NCBI RefSeq assembly: GCF_900142385.1 | Contig: NZ_FRAQ01000001.1 | Location: 1,736,001 to 1,800,000, forward strand | DNA from: Marinobacter antarcticus | Lineage (GTDB): Bacteria > Pseudomonadota > Gammaproteobacteria > Pseudomonadales > Oleiphilaceae | DNA: 64,000 nt | Direction of reading: 5' to 3' | In this document: one piece after another, positions 27,932-36,350 of the stretch | Position numbering within the stretch: position 1 is the stretch's first letter | How the letters are laid out: the number at the start of each line of letters is the position of its first letter | Program-made: the position numbers and the translations under genes | The notes under the pieces: model-generated | Database searches by the model: none | What the model was told of the DNA's origin: nothing | The model's input: the letters and a program-made list of their open reading frames with translations, nothing else

Positions 27932-29053
27932 CTAGAAGTTCGGGTGAATGCTACCGGAAAAGTACATTTCCAGGCGAAAAAGCACAGAGCCTTGGTCTTT
28001 AAAACTCCTGTCCCTCGGGAAAGTTAACGCGGGGATTAACTCGGCAAATAGCCAGTCACTGTGCAGCCGGTAACGCCAGGTGAGATCGGCAAAGGCAGAC
28101 GTCGTGCGCCAGACGGGTTTGCTCTCGCCGAGAACGCCGATACGCGGGGTGAGGGTTGAGCGATTATTGAGCCTTTTACCCGTGCTGAAAATCTGCGCCG
28201 CTACAAATTTGCCGTCGCGGTGGACCCATTCAAGCTCAGAGGAAGACGCGAAACGCCAGCCATTACCAACATCCCGGCTGGCGCTGAACCAGGTGCGGGC
28301 ACCCCAGCCATCCTGGTGGTAATAGTAAAAACGTTGTTGCGCGCGAAAAGCCCAGTCGGCATCTGCGTTCCAGCGTTTTTCAGCTGTTGCCCGCCAGAAG
28401 GCATCAGGCGGCAAGCGCAGGCGGGCGCCAATGTCGTTTGACAGGTTGATGGCATCGCCGATTTGCGAGAGATACCGCAACGCACCGGTTGTTTGGGTGT
28501 CTGTACGGTCGGGTTCCGTGAGCTGCCGGTCGCGCTGGCGTTCTTCCAGGGGAATAAGCTCGTCGCTTTCGCTCTCGATAACCAGCCGCAGTTTGCGCCG
28601 CGTGGTGGGGATATCCAGGCGGAACCGGACTTCTGAATCGAATTGGGCCGGGTCGCCGTATTCGGACTCGGTGGCGAAGCCAAGTCGCAAATAACTTTCG
28701 TTGTTGGGGAGGTTATGGGTTTCACCGGAGAGCGTTCGGTCGGCCCAATTTCCAATTGACTGAACCTTCGGGCTTTGAATACGCTCCTGGCGCAGAACGA
28801 AGTTGCCGAAGTTCAGCCAGTAGGAGTCTATTGGTTCCGCCCAGTACTCTTCTGGCTCAAACGTGTAGAACGAGAGCGGCAGCTTCTCCGGGGTCAGAGT
28901 ATCGGGTATAGAGTTTTCCCGAACCTCGAAAATCGGCTCTATCCCGTAACTGTTTGCACTTATTACAAGGAACAACGCTGCAACGGTTCGGGAAAAAGCC
29001 GAACAGTACCTTAAACGGAGCTGATTAACCAAAGTCCACAATGAACCTTTCAT
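27932..29053 (-). CDS. Unknown outer-membrane beta-barrel-like protein
   Basis: No family is recognised. Start chosen at 29053 (MKGSLWTLVNQLRLRY), which overlaps coaE by 29 bases and gives an N-terminal hydrophobic segment SRTVAALFLVISANSYG, compatible with a long signal peptide. The frame is open further into coaE but that part is clearly a shadow. The 373 residues alternate charged and aromatic strands (FRAQQRFYYYHQDGWGARTW; TSAFADLTWRYRLHSDWLF) and end with phenylalanine, as outer-membrane barrels do. The coupling to coaE suggests co-transcription with pilD-coaE, but a pilus role is not shown. Confidence 0.7.
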   Translation of the reverse strand: MKGSLWTLVNQLRLRYCSAFSRTVAALFLVISANSYGIEPIFEVRENSIPDTLTPEKLPLSFYTFEPEEYWAEPIDSYWLNFGNFVLRQERIQSPKVQSIGNWADRTLSGETHNLPNNESYLRLGFATESEYGDPAQFDSEVRFRLDIPTTRRKLRLVIESESDELIPLEERQRDRQLTEPDRTDTQTTGALRYLSQIGDAINLSNDIGARLRLPPDAFWRATAEKRWNADADWAFRAQQRFYYYHQDGWGARTWFSASRDVGNGWRFASSSELEWVHRDGKFVAAQIFSTGKRLNNRSTLTPRIGVLGESKPVWRTTSAFADLTWRYRLHSDWLFAELIPALTFPRDRSFKDQGSVLFRLEMYFSGSIHPNF

Positions 29054-29636
29054 GCAATGCGCGAACCTCGGCCGAAACCTTGTTTTTGGGCTGGTTGTTA
29101 TCAATAACGGCATCCGCTTTGGCAACTCGCTGCTCCCGATCCATCTGGGCGGCAATAATCCGCTCAACCTGCTCGCGGGAGTTTGTATCCCGGGCCATGG
29201 TGCGCTCAATCTGAACATCCACTGGAACATCCACCACCAGCACCTTTTCAACCAGTTTGTTCTGGTCTGTTTCCAGCAGTAGGGGAGACACTAACAGAAC
29301 GTAAGGCAAAGTATAATCGGAAGGATGGAGCTGACGAATCAGCTCCTCGCGAATAATCGGATGCAACAAGCTCTCAAGCCAGACTCGTTGCTCCGGCTGC
29401 TCAAACACAATCTGCCGAAGGCGTGCCCGATCCAGGGCTCCGTCTTCCGTGAGAATGTCCTGCCCGAAGTGATCGGCAATAACCGTCAGCGCGGGCATGC
29501 CAGGCTCAACCACTTCGCGGGCCACATCGTCCGCATCCACCCAGTGCACGCCGAGGCTACCAAACTGACGCGCAACCGTGGATTTCCCCGATCCGATGCC
29601 ACCTGTTAATCCGATAACGACCATCCGAGCTGTCAA
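29025..29636 (-). CDS. coaE: Dephospho-CoA kinase CoaE
   Basis: Last step of coenzyme A synthesis: phosphorylates the 3' hydroxyl of dephospho-CoA. The 203 residues have P loop LTGGIGSGKST (about 10-20), the substrate lid region with WVDADDVAREVVEPG, and DVPVDVQIERTMARD. Length is standard. It starts in the last bases of pilD (4-base overlap at 29633-29636), the classic pilB-pilC-pilD-coaE arrangement. Confidence 0.96.
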   Translation of the reverse strand: MTARMVVIGLTGGIGSGKSTVARQFGSLGVHWVDADDVAREVVEPGMPALTVIADHFGQDILTEDGALDRARLRQIVFEQPEQRVWLESLLHPIIREELIRQLHPSDYTLPYVLLVSPLLLETDQNKLVEKVLVVDVPVDVQIERTMARDTNSREQVERIIAAQMDREQRVAKADAVIDNNQPKNKVSAEVRALHERFIVDFG

Positions 29637-30508
29637 ACTCCCAGCAGCCCGTACCAGAATGCCTGAATCTCAACGCCAAACCACAAACACAACAGCCCGG
29701 CAGCTGCCAGATAGGGCCCAAACGGGATAGGTACTTCACGCCCATGCTTCTTGAAAACCATCAGGCTGATACCCACAACGGCACCCACAACAGACGACAA
29801 CAGAATCACGGCGGGCAACAACTCCCATCCCAGCCAGGCGCCCAGAGCGGCCAGCAGCTTGAAATCGCCGTGCCCCATACCCTCTTTTCCGGTTGCCAGC
29901 TTGAACAGCCAGTAAACAGACCAGAGGGAAAGATAGCCAAAAACCGCACCCAGGAAAGCGCTGTTAAAATCGCCCAGATACCCGAAATAGCTCAACATCA
30001 GCCCGAGCCACATCAAGGGCAGGGTGATGCTGTCTGGCAAAAGCTGCGTGTCGAAATCGATCACCGTAAGAGCAACCAGCGCCCAAACCAGCAGGAGTGA
30101 CAACAAGGTCGCCACGGAAGGGCCACCTACCACGACAGTGATCACAGAAAACAGCGCAGTGACTGCCTCAATTACCGGGTAACGGATCGAAATGTGAGCC
30201 TTACAGCCGCCACACTTCCCGCCAAGAAACAGATAGCTGATAACCGGAATATTCTCCCAGGCCCGGATCTTATGACCACAGGAAGGGCAGGTGGAAGCAG
30301 GACTGGAAAGCGTTACGCGATCTTCCTGGCTATGCTGATCCTCCGGAACCTCCAGAAACGCCTCGCACTGACAACGCCAATCTTGATGCATCATCTTCGG
30401 CAGCCGAAGAATCACCACATTTAGAAAGCTACCAATGCAAAGAGAGACGAAGGTTACAGTGAGGTAAAAAAGCCAGGGAGTTGAGAGGAAAGTATCTAAT
30501 GTAGCCAT
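29633..30508 (-). CDS. pilD: Prepilin peptidase/N-methyltransferase PilD
   Basis: Inner-membrane aspartic protease that cleaves type IV prepilins before Phe1 and N-methylates it. The 291 residues include the cytoplasmic zinc-type tetracysteine motif (CPSCGHKIRAWENIPVIS ... GGKCGGCKAHISIRYP) and seven to eight membrane helices. Both catalytic aspartates are present, in VIDFDTQLLPDSIT and GHGDFKLLAALGAWLG. It would process both pilins in this window and type II secretion pseudopilins if present. A palindromic repeat lies in the 93-base gap to pilC. Confidence 0.96.
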   Translation of the reverse strand: MATLDTFLSTPWLFYLTVTFVSLCIGSFLNVVILRLPKMMHQDWRCQCEAFLEVPEDQHSQEDRVTLSSPASTCPSCGHKIRAWENIPVISYLFLGGKCGGCKAHISIRYPVIEAVTALFSVITVVVGGPSVATLLSLLLVWALVALTVIDFDTQLLPDSITLPLMWLGLMLSYFGYLGDFNSAFLGAVFGYLSLWSVYWLFKLATGKEGMGHGDFKLLAALGAWLGWELLPAVILLSSVVGAVVGISLMVFKKHGREVPIPFGPYLAAAGLLCLWFGVEIQAFWYGLLGV

Positions 30509-30543
30509 TCAAAAACTCTTAATGTTTCTCTTTTTTCTTTACT

Positions 30544-30585
30544 CCCCTCTCCCCCAGCGGGAGAGGGGCCGGGGGGAGAGGGAGA
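30544..30585 (+). repeat. G-rich palindromic repeat, intergenic copy
   Basis: CCCCTCTCCC (30544-30553) and GGGAGAGGGG (30559-30568) form a perfect 10-bp stem with loop CCAGC, followed by a purine-rich half repeat GGGGGGAGAGGGAGAAA (30571-30587). It lies between pilC and pilD. A second copy in the same orientation sits inside rfbB at 50125-50166. It is a REP-like dispersed element and may affect pilC/pilD mRNA stability. Confidence 0.85.
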
Positions 30586-30601
30586 AAGCGGGCCGGCGGC
30601 C

Positions 30602-31822
30602 CTACCCAACAACCTGCCCCATCTGAAAGATCGGCAGATACATAGCAATAATCAAACCACCCACAAGAACACCCAGAACCGACATAATCATCGGCTCCAT
30701 CAGCGCGGTCAGGTTATCAACCATATCATCAACCACCCCCTCATAATGCTCGGCCACCTTCTCCAGCATCTCGTCCAAATTACCAGACTCTTCACCAATA
30801 GCCGTCAGCTGAACAGCCATAACCGGGAAAACACCCTGCTCCCGCATAGAAGCCTGCAACTGAGTACCGCTGGAAACATCGTTCTTGATGCGCTGAATGG
30901 CATCTCGATAAACCGCGTTACCCGTGGCGCCGGCCACAGAGTCCAAAGCGTCCACAAGGGGAACACCCGCAGCAAAGGTAGTGGACAGAACCCGCCCGAA
31001 CTTGGCTACCGCCGATTTGTCGATGATCTCGCCCATAACCGGAATTTTAAGGACGTATTTATCCACCGTATCCGAAAATTTCTGTGAGCGACGATTTGCC
31101 TCCTTGAACAGGAATATCGTGCCAACAATGCCCAGCAGCACCACAAACCACCAGGTCTGCATCCACTCAGAAAGCCGAACAACCATCTGCGTAAACACAG
31201 GAAGCTCCGCGCCAAACCCTTGGAACAGGCTCTCAAATTGTGGAACAACCTTTACCAGCAGAATCGCGGTAACAACGATCGCCACGACAACAACCGCAAT
31301 AGGGTAGGTCATCGCCTTTTTTACTTTTTTCTTCAACAGTTCGGTTTTTTCAAGGTAAGTCGCAATGCGATCCAGCATCTTCTCCAGCGCGCCGGCCTTC
31401 TCACCGGAATCCACCAGGTTGCAGTAAAGATCGTCAAAGTGCTTGGGGTGCTTGCGCAGCGCCCCCGCAAAACTGGTGCCGGATGAAATCTCATTCCGGA
31501 TTGTCATTACCAAATCTTGCAACCCTTTGTTCTCAAGGCCATCGGTAACTATGTCAAAGCTTTGAACCAGCGGCACGCCCGCTTTCATCATCGTTGCCAG
31601 TTGCCGGGTAAGCATGGCGATGTCGAAGGGTGTGATCTTCTTGCTGCCACCAAACAAAGGTTTTGGCTTTTTCTTGACCTTGTTAGGGATAATCCCCTGT
31701 TTACGTAGCTGGGCCTTTACCAGGGCCAGGTTGGAGCCGGTAAGCTCGCCTTTGGATTTGTTACCCCTCCGGTCTTTACCTTCCCAGATGTACGATTCCA
31801 GCTTTTGCGCTTTCTCTGCCAT
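30602..31822 (-). CDS. pilC: Type IV pilus inner-membrane platform protein PilC
   Basis: Platform protein linking PilB to the growing pilus. The 406 residues hold two GspF/T2SSF domains (about 70-195 and 275-395), with FDIAMLTRQLATMMKAGVPL and VAKFGRVLSTTFAAGVPLVD as their starts. Three membrane helices lie around 175-195, 225-245 and 380-400. Length is typical (about 405). pilB ends two bases upstream of its ATG, so the genes are co-transcribed. Confidence 0.97.
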   Translation of the reverse strand: MAEKAQKLESYIWEGKDRRGNKSKGELTGSNLALVKAQLRKQGIIPNKVKKKPKPLFGGSKKITPFDIAMLTRQLATMMKAGVPLVQSFDIVTDGLENKGLQDLVMTIRNEISSGTSFAGALRKHPKHFDDLYCNLVDSGEKAGALEKMLDRIATYLEKTELLKKKVKKAMTYPIAVVVVAIVVTAILLVKVVPQFESLFQGFGAELPVFTQMVVRLSEWMQTWWFVVLLGIVGTIFLFKEANRRSQKFSDTVDKYVLKIPVMGEIIDKSAVAKFGRVLSTTFAAGVPLVDALDSVAGATGNAVYRDAIQRIKNDVSSGTQLQASMREQGVFPVMAVQLTAIGEESGNLDEMLEKVAEHYEGVVDDMVDNLTALMEPMIMSVLGVLVGGLIIAMYLPIFQMGQVVG

Positions 31823-31824
31823 GC

Positions 31825-33540
31825 TTAATCCTTCGTCACGCGGTTGGCTTCCTCAAGGCTGGTCACGCCCGCAATCACTTTCAAAAGTGCTGCCTGGCGT
31901 AAATTCCGGAAGCCCTCGGCCTCAGCCTGTTGTGCAATTTTAATGGAGCTGGCCTCTTCCATAATCATGTTCGCCAGCGTACCGGTAACCTTGACCACCT
32001 CGTAAATACCGACGCGGCCTTTATACCCACCATTGCATTTATCACAGCCCTTGGGGTGGAACAACGTAAAGCCTGTATCAATTTGTTCTTGTGTGAACCC
32101 CTCGGCCAAAAGTACGTCTTTTGGCACGTCACCGGGCTGTTTGCACGCACTGCATAGTTTTCGGCCAAGCCGTTGGGCAATGATCAGGCTTACGGACGTT
32201 GCAATGTTGAAGGCGGGGACGCCCATGTTCATCATCCGCGTGAGGGTTTCTGCCGCGCTGTTAGTGTGCAGAGTAGAAAGAACCAGGTGGCCCGTCTGCG
32301 CCGCCTTGATGGCAATGTTGGCGGTTTCAAGGTCCCGGATCTCACCCACCATGATTACGTCCGGATCCTGGCGGAGGAAGGCTCGCAGTGCTTCGGCGAA
32401 TCCCAGGCCAACCCTGTTGTTCACGTTGACCTGGTTAATGCCCTCGAGGTTGATCTCGGCCGGATCCTCCGCCGTGGAGATGTTGATATCCGCTGTATTC
32501 AGAATATTCAGGCCGGTATAAAGCGATACGGTTTTACCAGAGCCCGTTGGCCCGGTAACCAGAATCATGCCCTGTGGCTGGGCAAGCGCATCCATGTACA
32601 GCTTCTTCTGGTCTTCCTCGTAGCCCAGCGCATCAATGCCCAGCTTGGCCTGGCTGGGGTCCAGAATTCGAAGAACGATTTTCTCACCCCAAAGCGTCGG
32701 CAAGGTATTAACCCGGAAATCGATGGCTTTGGTTTTGGACAGCTTCATCTTGATCCGGCCATCCTGGGGAACCCGACGCTCCGAAATATCCAGCTGGGCC
32801 ATAATTTTTATGCGCGCCGAAATCTTGGGTGCCAGCTTGATGGAAGGCCGTGACATCTCCTTCAAAATACCGTCTGTTCTGTATCGAACCCTGTAAGTTT
32901 TCTCATAAGGCTCGAAATGCACATCTGAGGCGCCCCCACGAATGGCGTCCAGCAGCATCTTGTTCACATACTTTACGATGGGCGCATCGTCTATATCATT
33001 TGCAGAAACGGCCCCGTCATCTTCCGGTTCGCCGCCCTCGGTTTCCACGCCCTCCAGGTCCGCATCATCCAGATCACCCATGCTGGTATCGTGGGATTCC
33101 AGATATTTATCGATAGCTTCGCGGAGCTTTGCATCATCAACCAGGATAGGGTCGGTGCTCAGGCCGGTGTTGAACTTGATTTCATCCAGCGCCTGAATGT
33201 TCGTGGGGTCGGACACCGCAATGAAAAGCCTGTTGCCCCTCTTATATAATGGGAGAGCGTTGTGCTTTCGCACTAATTTCTCGTCGACCACCTTATCCGG
33301 CATCATCTCCGGCATAAACGATGATAGGTCCAGAACAGACACTCCAAATTCCATCGCAGCCGAAAAGGCCAGTTTGGAACTGTCCGCCAATTTGTTCTGG
33401 GTAAGGTAGGTGATCAGTGGAATCCGATTCTGAGACGCCTGCACAAAGGCATCCTTGGCGATTGCCTCTTCAAGAAGCCCGTCGTCCACAAAGCGCCGGG
33501 CGAGACCAGTAAGCGTGATGTTACTTTGGTTAGTAGCCAT
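31825..33540 (-). CDS. pilB: Type IV pilus extension ATPase PilB
   Basis: Cytoplasmic hexameric motor driving pilus assembly. 571 residues: an N-terminal T2SSE_N/MshEN domain (about 10-150), an acidic linker (155-185), then the ATPase with Walker A GPTGSGKT (330-337), Asp box and Walker B around RQDPDVIMVGEIRD, and His box STLHTNSAAETLTRMM. The tetracysteine metal site is CSACKQPG ... CDKCNGGYKG. First gene of the minus-strand pil group, divergent from pilA with 395 bases between. Confidence 0.97.
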   Translation of the reverse strand: MATNQSNITLTGLARRFVDDGLLEEAIAKDAFVQASQNRIPLITYLTQNKLADSSKLAFSAAMEFGVSVLDLSSFMPEMMPDKVVDEKLVRKHNALPLYKRGNRLFIAVSDPTNIQALDEIKFNTGLSTDPILVDDAKLREAIDKYLESHDTSMGDLDDADLEGVETEGGEPEDDGAVSANDIDDAPIVKYVNKMLLDAIRGGASDVHFEPYEKTYRVRYRTDGILKEMSRPSIKLAPKISARIKIMAQLDISERRVPQDGRIKMKLSKTKAIDFRVNTLPTLWGEKIVLRILDPSQAKLGIDALGYEEDQKKLYMDALAQPQGMILVTGPTGSGKTVSLYTGLNILNTADINISTAEDPAEINLEGINQVNVNNRVGLGFAEALRAFLRQDPDVIMVGEIRDLETANIAIKAAQTGHLVLSTLHTNSAAETLTRMMNMGVPAFNIATSVSLIIAQRLGRKLCSACKQPGDVPKDVLLAEGFTQEQIDTGFTLFHPKGCDKCNGGYKGRVGIYEVVKVTGTLANMIMEEASSIKIAQQAEAEGFRNLRQAALLKVIAGVTSLEEANRVTKD

Positions 33541-33824
33541 AAAATGAGTAAAGAATGCTGCCTAAGTGACTGAAAAAGGGTTTCTGTTTATTGAGGAGAG
33601 TTTAGATGGCTGGCCTGAGTTTGGAAAGGTGTGTGGTTAATTCATGGGCTTCAAATGATACTGGATCAGTAAATAGAAGTGAGTAAGAAAGATGACCGAG
33701 TGACAAATTTTGTCAGTGAATGACGGGTAACGGCTCTGGAGTTCTTCTGCTGACATGTCGCGTAAGGCGTGGAGGTGCTTTATAGCTGTCTGATTTATAG
33801 TGCCTTATAGGTTTTTTGGTAAGT
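33541..33824 (+). promoter_or_regulatory. pilB-pilA intergenic region with candidate activator sites
   Basis: No gene is seen between pilB and pilA. The perfect 15-base palindrome TGACAAATTTTGTCA (33701-33715) lies 110 bases before the -24 element of the pilA promoter. GACATGTC (33752-33759) and CTGTC (33786-33790) follow. Repeated TGTC cores resemble the PilR-binding half-sites described for Pseudomonas pilA; assigning them to PilR is an inference. Confidence 0.5.
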
Positions 33825-33840
33825 TGGCACAAGGAATGCT
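33825..33840 (+). promoter_or_regulatory. Sigma-54 promoter of pilA
   Basis: TGGCACAAGGAATGCT matches the sigma-54 consensus TGGCACRNNNNTTGCW at all defined positions but one, with the GG and GC doublets at the required spacing. The expected start is about 12 bases downstream, leaving an 80-base leader before the pilA ATG, with AGAGGT as ribosome site (33925-33930). pilA genes of Pseudomonas are RpoN/PilR dependent, which agrees. Confidence 0.88.
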
Positions 33841-33935
33841 TTAAGATATTCAGGCTCAAACAACCGGTTGCGGGGCAAGGCTCCACCGGCCCCGGGCCAA
33901 TTCGAGTTGATCAACGACAATCATAGAGGTCGAAT

Positions 33936-34397
33936 ATGAAGAACATGAAAATCAATCACGCCCAGAAGGGTTTCACGCTGATCGAACTTATGATCGTTGT
34001 TGCGATCATTGGTATTTTGGCGGCTATCGCTATTCCGCAATACCAGGATTACATTGCACGCTCGCAGGTTACTCGTGTTGTAGGAGAGATTTCGGCTCTT
34101 AAAACGTCTGCAGAAGAGCAGTTGATGAGAGGGCAGGAGCCATCGGGTGCTGGCTCGCTTGGCTTTACTGGTTCGGACCTGCTGACTGGTTCAGATCTTG
34201 AATCTGTTAACTTCAATAGCACTGGTGATGGCACCATCGTAGCTGAATTGGGCAACAATGCCAGTTCAGCAGTGGACGGCGCAAAGGTTACGCTCACTAG
34301 AACAACTGCTGGAGCGTGGAGCTGTGAAGTTACTGCCGCTTCAGGCGGTGGTTGGGACAACTCCTACGCACCATCTGGCTGCCCGGTTTCCCCGTAA
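33936..34397 (+). CDS. pilA: Type IV major pilin PilA
   Basis: Major pilus subunit, 153 residues. Short prepilin leader [12 protein letters not shown], cleaved before [20 protein letters not shown], with the essential Glu5 of the mature chain. Second Met (codon 4) is an alternative start, but AGAGGT spacing favours the first. The C-terminal disulfide loop is formed by the cysteines in WSCEV and [10 protein letters not shown] serine lies next to the C terminus, a possible glycosylation target given the PglL-type gene just downstream (inference). Flanked by a sigma-54 promoter and a strong terminator, as expected for an abundant product. Confidence 0.96.
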   Translation: MKNMKINHAQKGFTLIELMIVVAIIGILAAIAIPQYQDYIARSQVTRVVGEISALKTSAEEQLMRGQEPSGAGSLGFTGSDLLTGSDLESVNFNSTGDGTIVAELGNNASSAVDGAKVTLTRTTAGAWSCEVTAASGGGWDNSYAPSGCPVSP

Positions 34398-34434
34398 GTA
34401 CAGTCTGGTTTGATGAAATTCTGACCTGATGTAA

Positions 34435-34470
34435 GAAAGGCCCGGCTACTTTGTCGGGCCTTTCTTATTT
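34435..34470 (+). terminator. Rho-independent terminator after pilA
   Basis: GAAAGGCCCG (34435-34444) and CGGGCCTTTC (34455-34464) form a perfect 10-bp stem with a 10-base loop, followed by TTATTT. It is 38 bases after the pilA stop and probably limits read-through into the downstream ligase genes. Confidence 0.9.
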
Positions 34471-34520
34471 AAAGCGTATTTTTTTGTACAGCCTGCTCAT
34501 TCTGTCCCTGGTAAAACTAA

Positions 34521-36350
34521 ATGATCAGATTTAAAGCAGAAACTGCTGGTTCCTCGCTGTCTGTATCTGCGGTGTTATTGCTTTTTATGCTTGCGCCCGC
34601 CCTTGGGTTGTTGAAAGTTTGGCCCCTGCCTACTGCAATTACCGCCGGTTTGACGCTTCTTTGTGTTGGCCTTTTTTTCGGGATGCAGTTCACTAAACGA
34701 GATTCCAGTTTTCGTTTCAATGCTGCGATTTTTTTCTTTCTTGGGATGGCCCTAGCCCTTGTCGTGTCTGTGGCGTTGAACAGCTACGCCAATGAAACTA
34801 CTTGGCGCTGGTACCTGATCGCTTTTATTGTTTGCATTATGACACTGGTAGCTTCCAGTGAACTCAAGGCCAAAAGTCCACAACAGTTCCATAGCAGGAT
34901 TAGCTTTTTTTTATGGCTTGGCTGTTTTGCTTACAGCGTTATGAGTCTGTTGAAATATTATGGAGTGCTATCCCTTGTTTTCACTTGGGTAGAGCCTTCA
35001 AGCGGGCGCTTGTCCGGCATTTGGGGGCAACCCAATTTAACCACAACGAGCTGCTGGCTAGGTTTGTTGGCCGGGGCTGTGGTGTTTTCTCGGAAAGAGC
35101 AAAAAGGATGGTGGTATGTCAGTATCCTGGTGCTGGGCTGGACTCTGGCCTGCGCGGCTTCGCGCATGTCGTGGCTGATGGCGGTTGGGCTGCTCGCTTT
35201 GGTATTTATTAGCCGACTGTCGCGCTATCAGGTGAATGAAACCTTTAATGCCAGTCGACTTTTAGCTAAAGGCACTGCTCTGGTTATTGTTCTTGTATTT
35301 GTGGTACCCCTGCTCAATCAGCCCATTCGGGAAGCCTTGATTTCTTTCAATATACTGGATAAAAGTTCGGTAATCTCTCTAGCTGACAGGACCGTCTTCC
35401 ATGACAGCGCAAGGTTGGCAGAGTTATCCAAAGTTTTTTCTTCGGCAAGCACATTTTCCTGGCCGCAATGGTTTATTGGAGTAGGCCCCGGGAATTATCC
35501 GACATTCTCCTATCACGCAGATATGGTTTTACCACCGGAAGGGCCTGTGGCAGGCACTTGGCTGCACTCACATAATCTTTTCAGTATGGTGTTTGTTGAG
35601 TTTGGATTAGTTGGACTGGCTTTTTTGCTCACGTTTTTGGTGTGTATTGCGGTGGTAGCCTTGAAGGCACCCATGACTTTGTCAAAGTTCTTTTCCATAG
35701 GTGGGATCGGCCTCCTATTTATCCATAGTAATCTTGAATTCCCTCTGTGGTATCTCTGGTTTTTGGTGCTGTTTTGTCTGTTGCTGACGAATCTCTTTGA
35801 CGTTAAAGGGCTTAAAGGGGATTCAAAGTGGCTTAAGCCGGTGGTGGGGTTTTGTGGGTTGTTGATGGTGCTAACACTTCTGGTGAATGTGGGCTATCAA
35901 TACAGTCGCATTGCTGGTGTGGCGCTGAATTCACAGCGTGACAGGCAGGATTATCAAGCCTTGGCTTTTCTGGCGAACGACAGCCTGATGGGGCCTTATG
36001 CGGTACTCAGGAAATACCGGGACTTCGCGCCAGAGATTACCAATATTGACTGGCAGTTATTAGAAGTTCGCAAGATGAAAGCTTGGCAGCCAAGAGATCT
36101 TGTGATATTGCGTGAGTTTTCCTTGCTGGTTCTAAAGCGGGATGTTAGCGAAGCCTGTGAAGTGGCGGAGCAATCGGCCTATCGCTATCCATACTCCGCA
36201 CCGATTATGCTTGATCATAGTCTGCTAGCTGGTGTTCTGTCACCCGCACAGATAACTGAGATAGCGAACTGCATTGAGAAGGGGTTGGCCCCTCGGGGTG
36301 AGACTATTGTATCGATGCAGAAAAAAAATCAAGCTGAAATTTCCAATTGA
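34521..36350 (+). CDS. PglL-type O-oligosaccharyltransferase
   Basis: 609-residue polytopic protein of the Wzy_C superfamily, about 12 membrane helices. It has the PglL signatures GIWGQPNLTTTSCWLGLL, AASRMSWL, GVGPGNYPTFSYH, WLHSHNLFSMVFVEFGLVG and HSNLEFPLWYLWFL, the last typical of pilin O-oligosaccharyltransferases (PglL, TfpO/PilO). A soluble C-terminal tail of about 120 residues follows. It is 124 bases downstream of pilA and before a second pilin gene, so transfer of lipid-linked glycan to pilin is likely. Transfer to other proteins, or O-antigen ligation, cannot be excluded. Confidence 0.87.
   Translation: MIRFKAETAGSSLSVSAVLLLFMLAPALGLLKVWPLPTAITAGLTLLCVGLFFGMQFTKRDSSFRFNAAIFFFLGMALALVVSVALNSYANETTWRWYLIAFIVCIMTLVASSELKAKSPQQFHSRISFFLWLGCFAYSVMSLLKYYGVLSLVFTWVEPSSGRLSGIWGQPNLTTTSCWLGLLAGAVVFSRKEQKGWWYVSILVLGWTLACAASRMSWLMAVGLLALVFISRLSRYQVNETFNASRLLAKGTALVIVLVFVVPLLNQPIREALISFNILDKSSVISLADRTVFHDSARLAELSKVFSSASTFSWPQWFIGVGPGNYPTFSYHADMVLPPEGPVAGTWLHSHNLFSMVFVEFGLVGLAFLLTFLVCIAVVALKAPMTLSKFFSIGGIGLLFIHSNLEFPLWYLWFLVLFCLLLTNLFDVKGLKGDSKWLKPVVGFCGLLMVLTLLVNVGYQYSRIAGVALNSQRDRQDYQALAFLANDSLMGPYAVLRKYRDFAPEITNIDWQLLEVRKMKAWQPRDLVILREFSLLVLKRDVSEACEVAEQSAYRYPYSAPIMLDHSLLAGVLSPAQITEIANCIEKGLAPRGETIVSMQKKNQAEISN

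Noticed and set aside
30541..30600. CRISPR-like or tandem repeat array at the G-rich element
   Set aside because: A single palindrome with one half repeat, without regularly spaced units or spacers.
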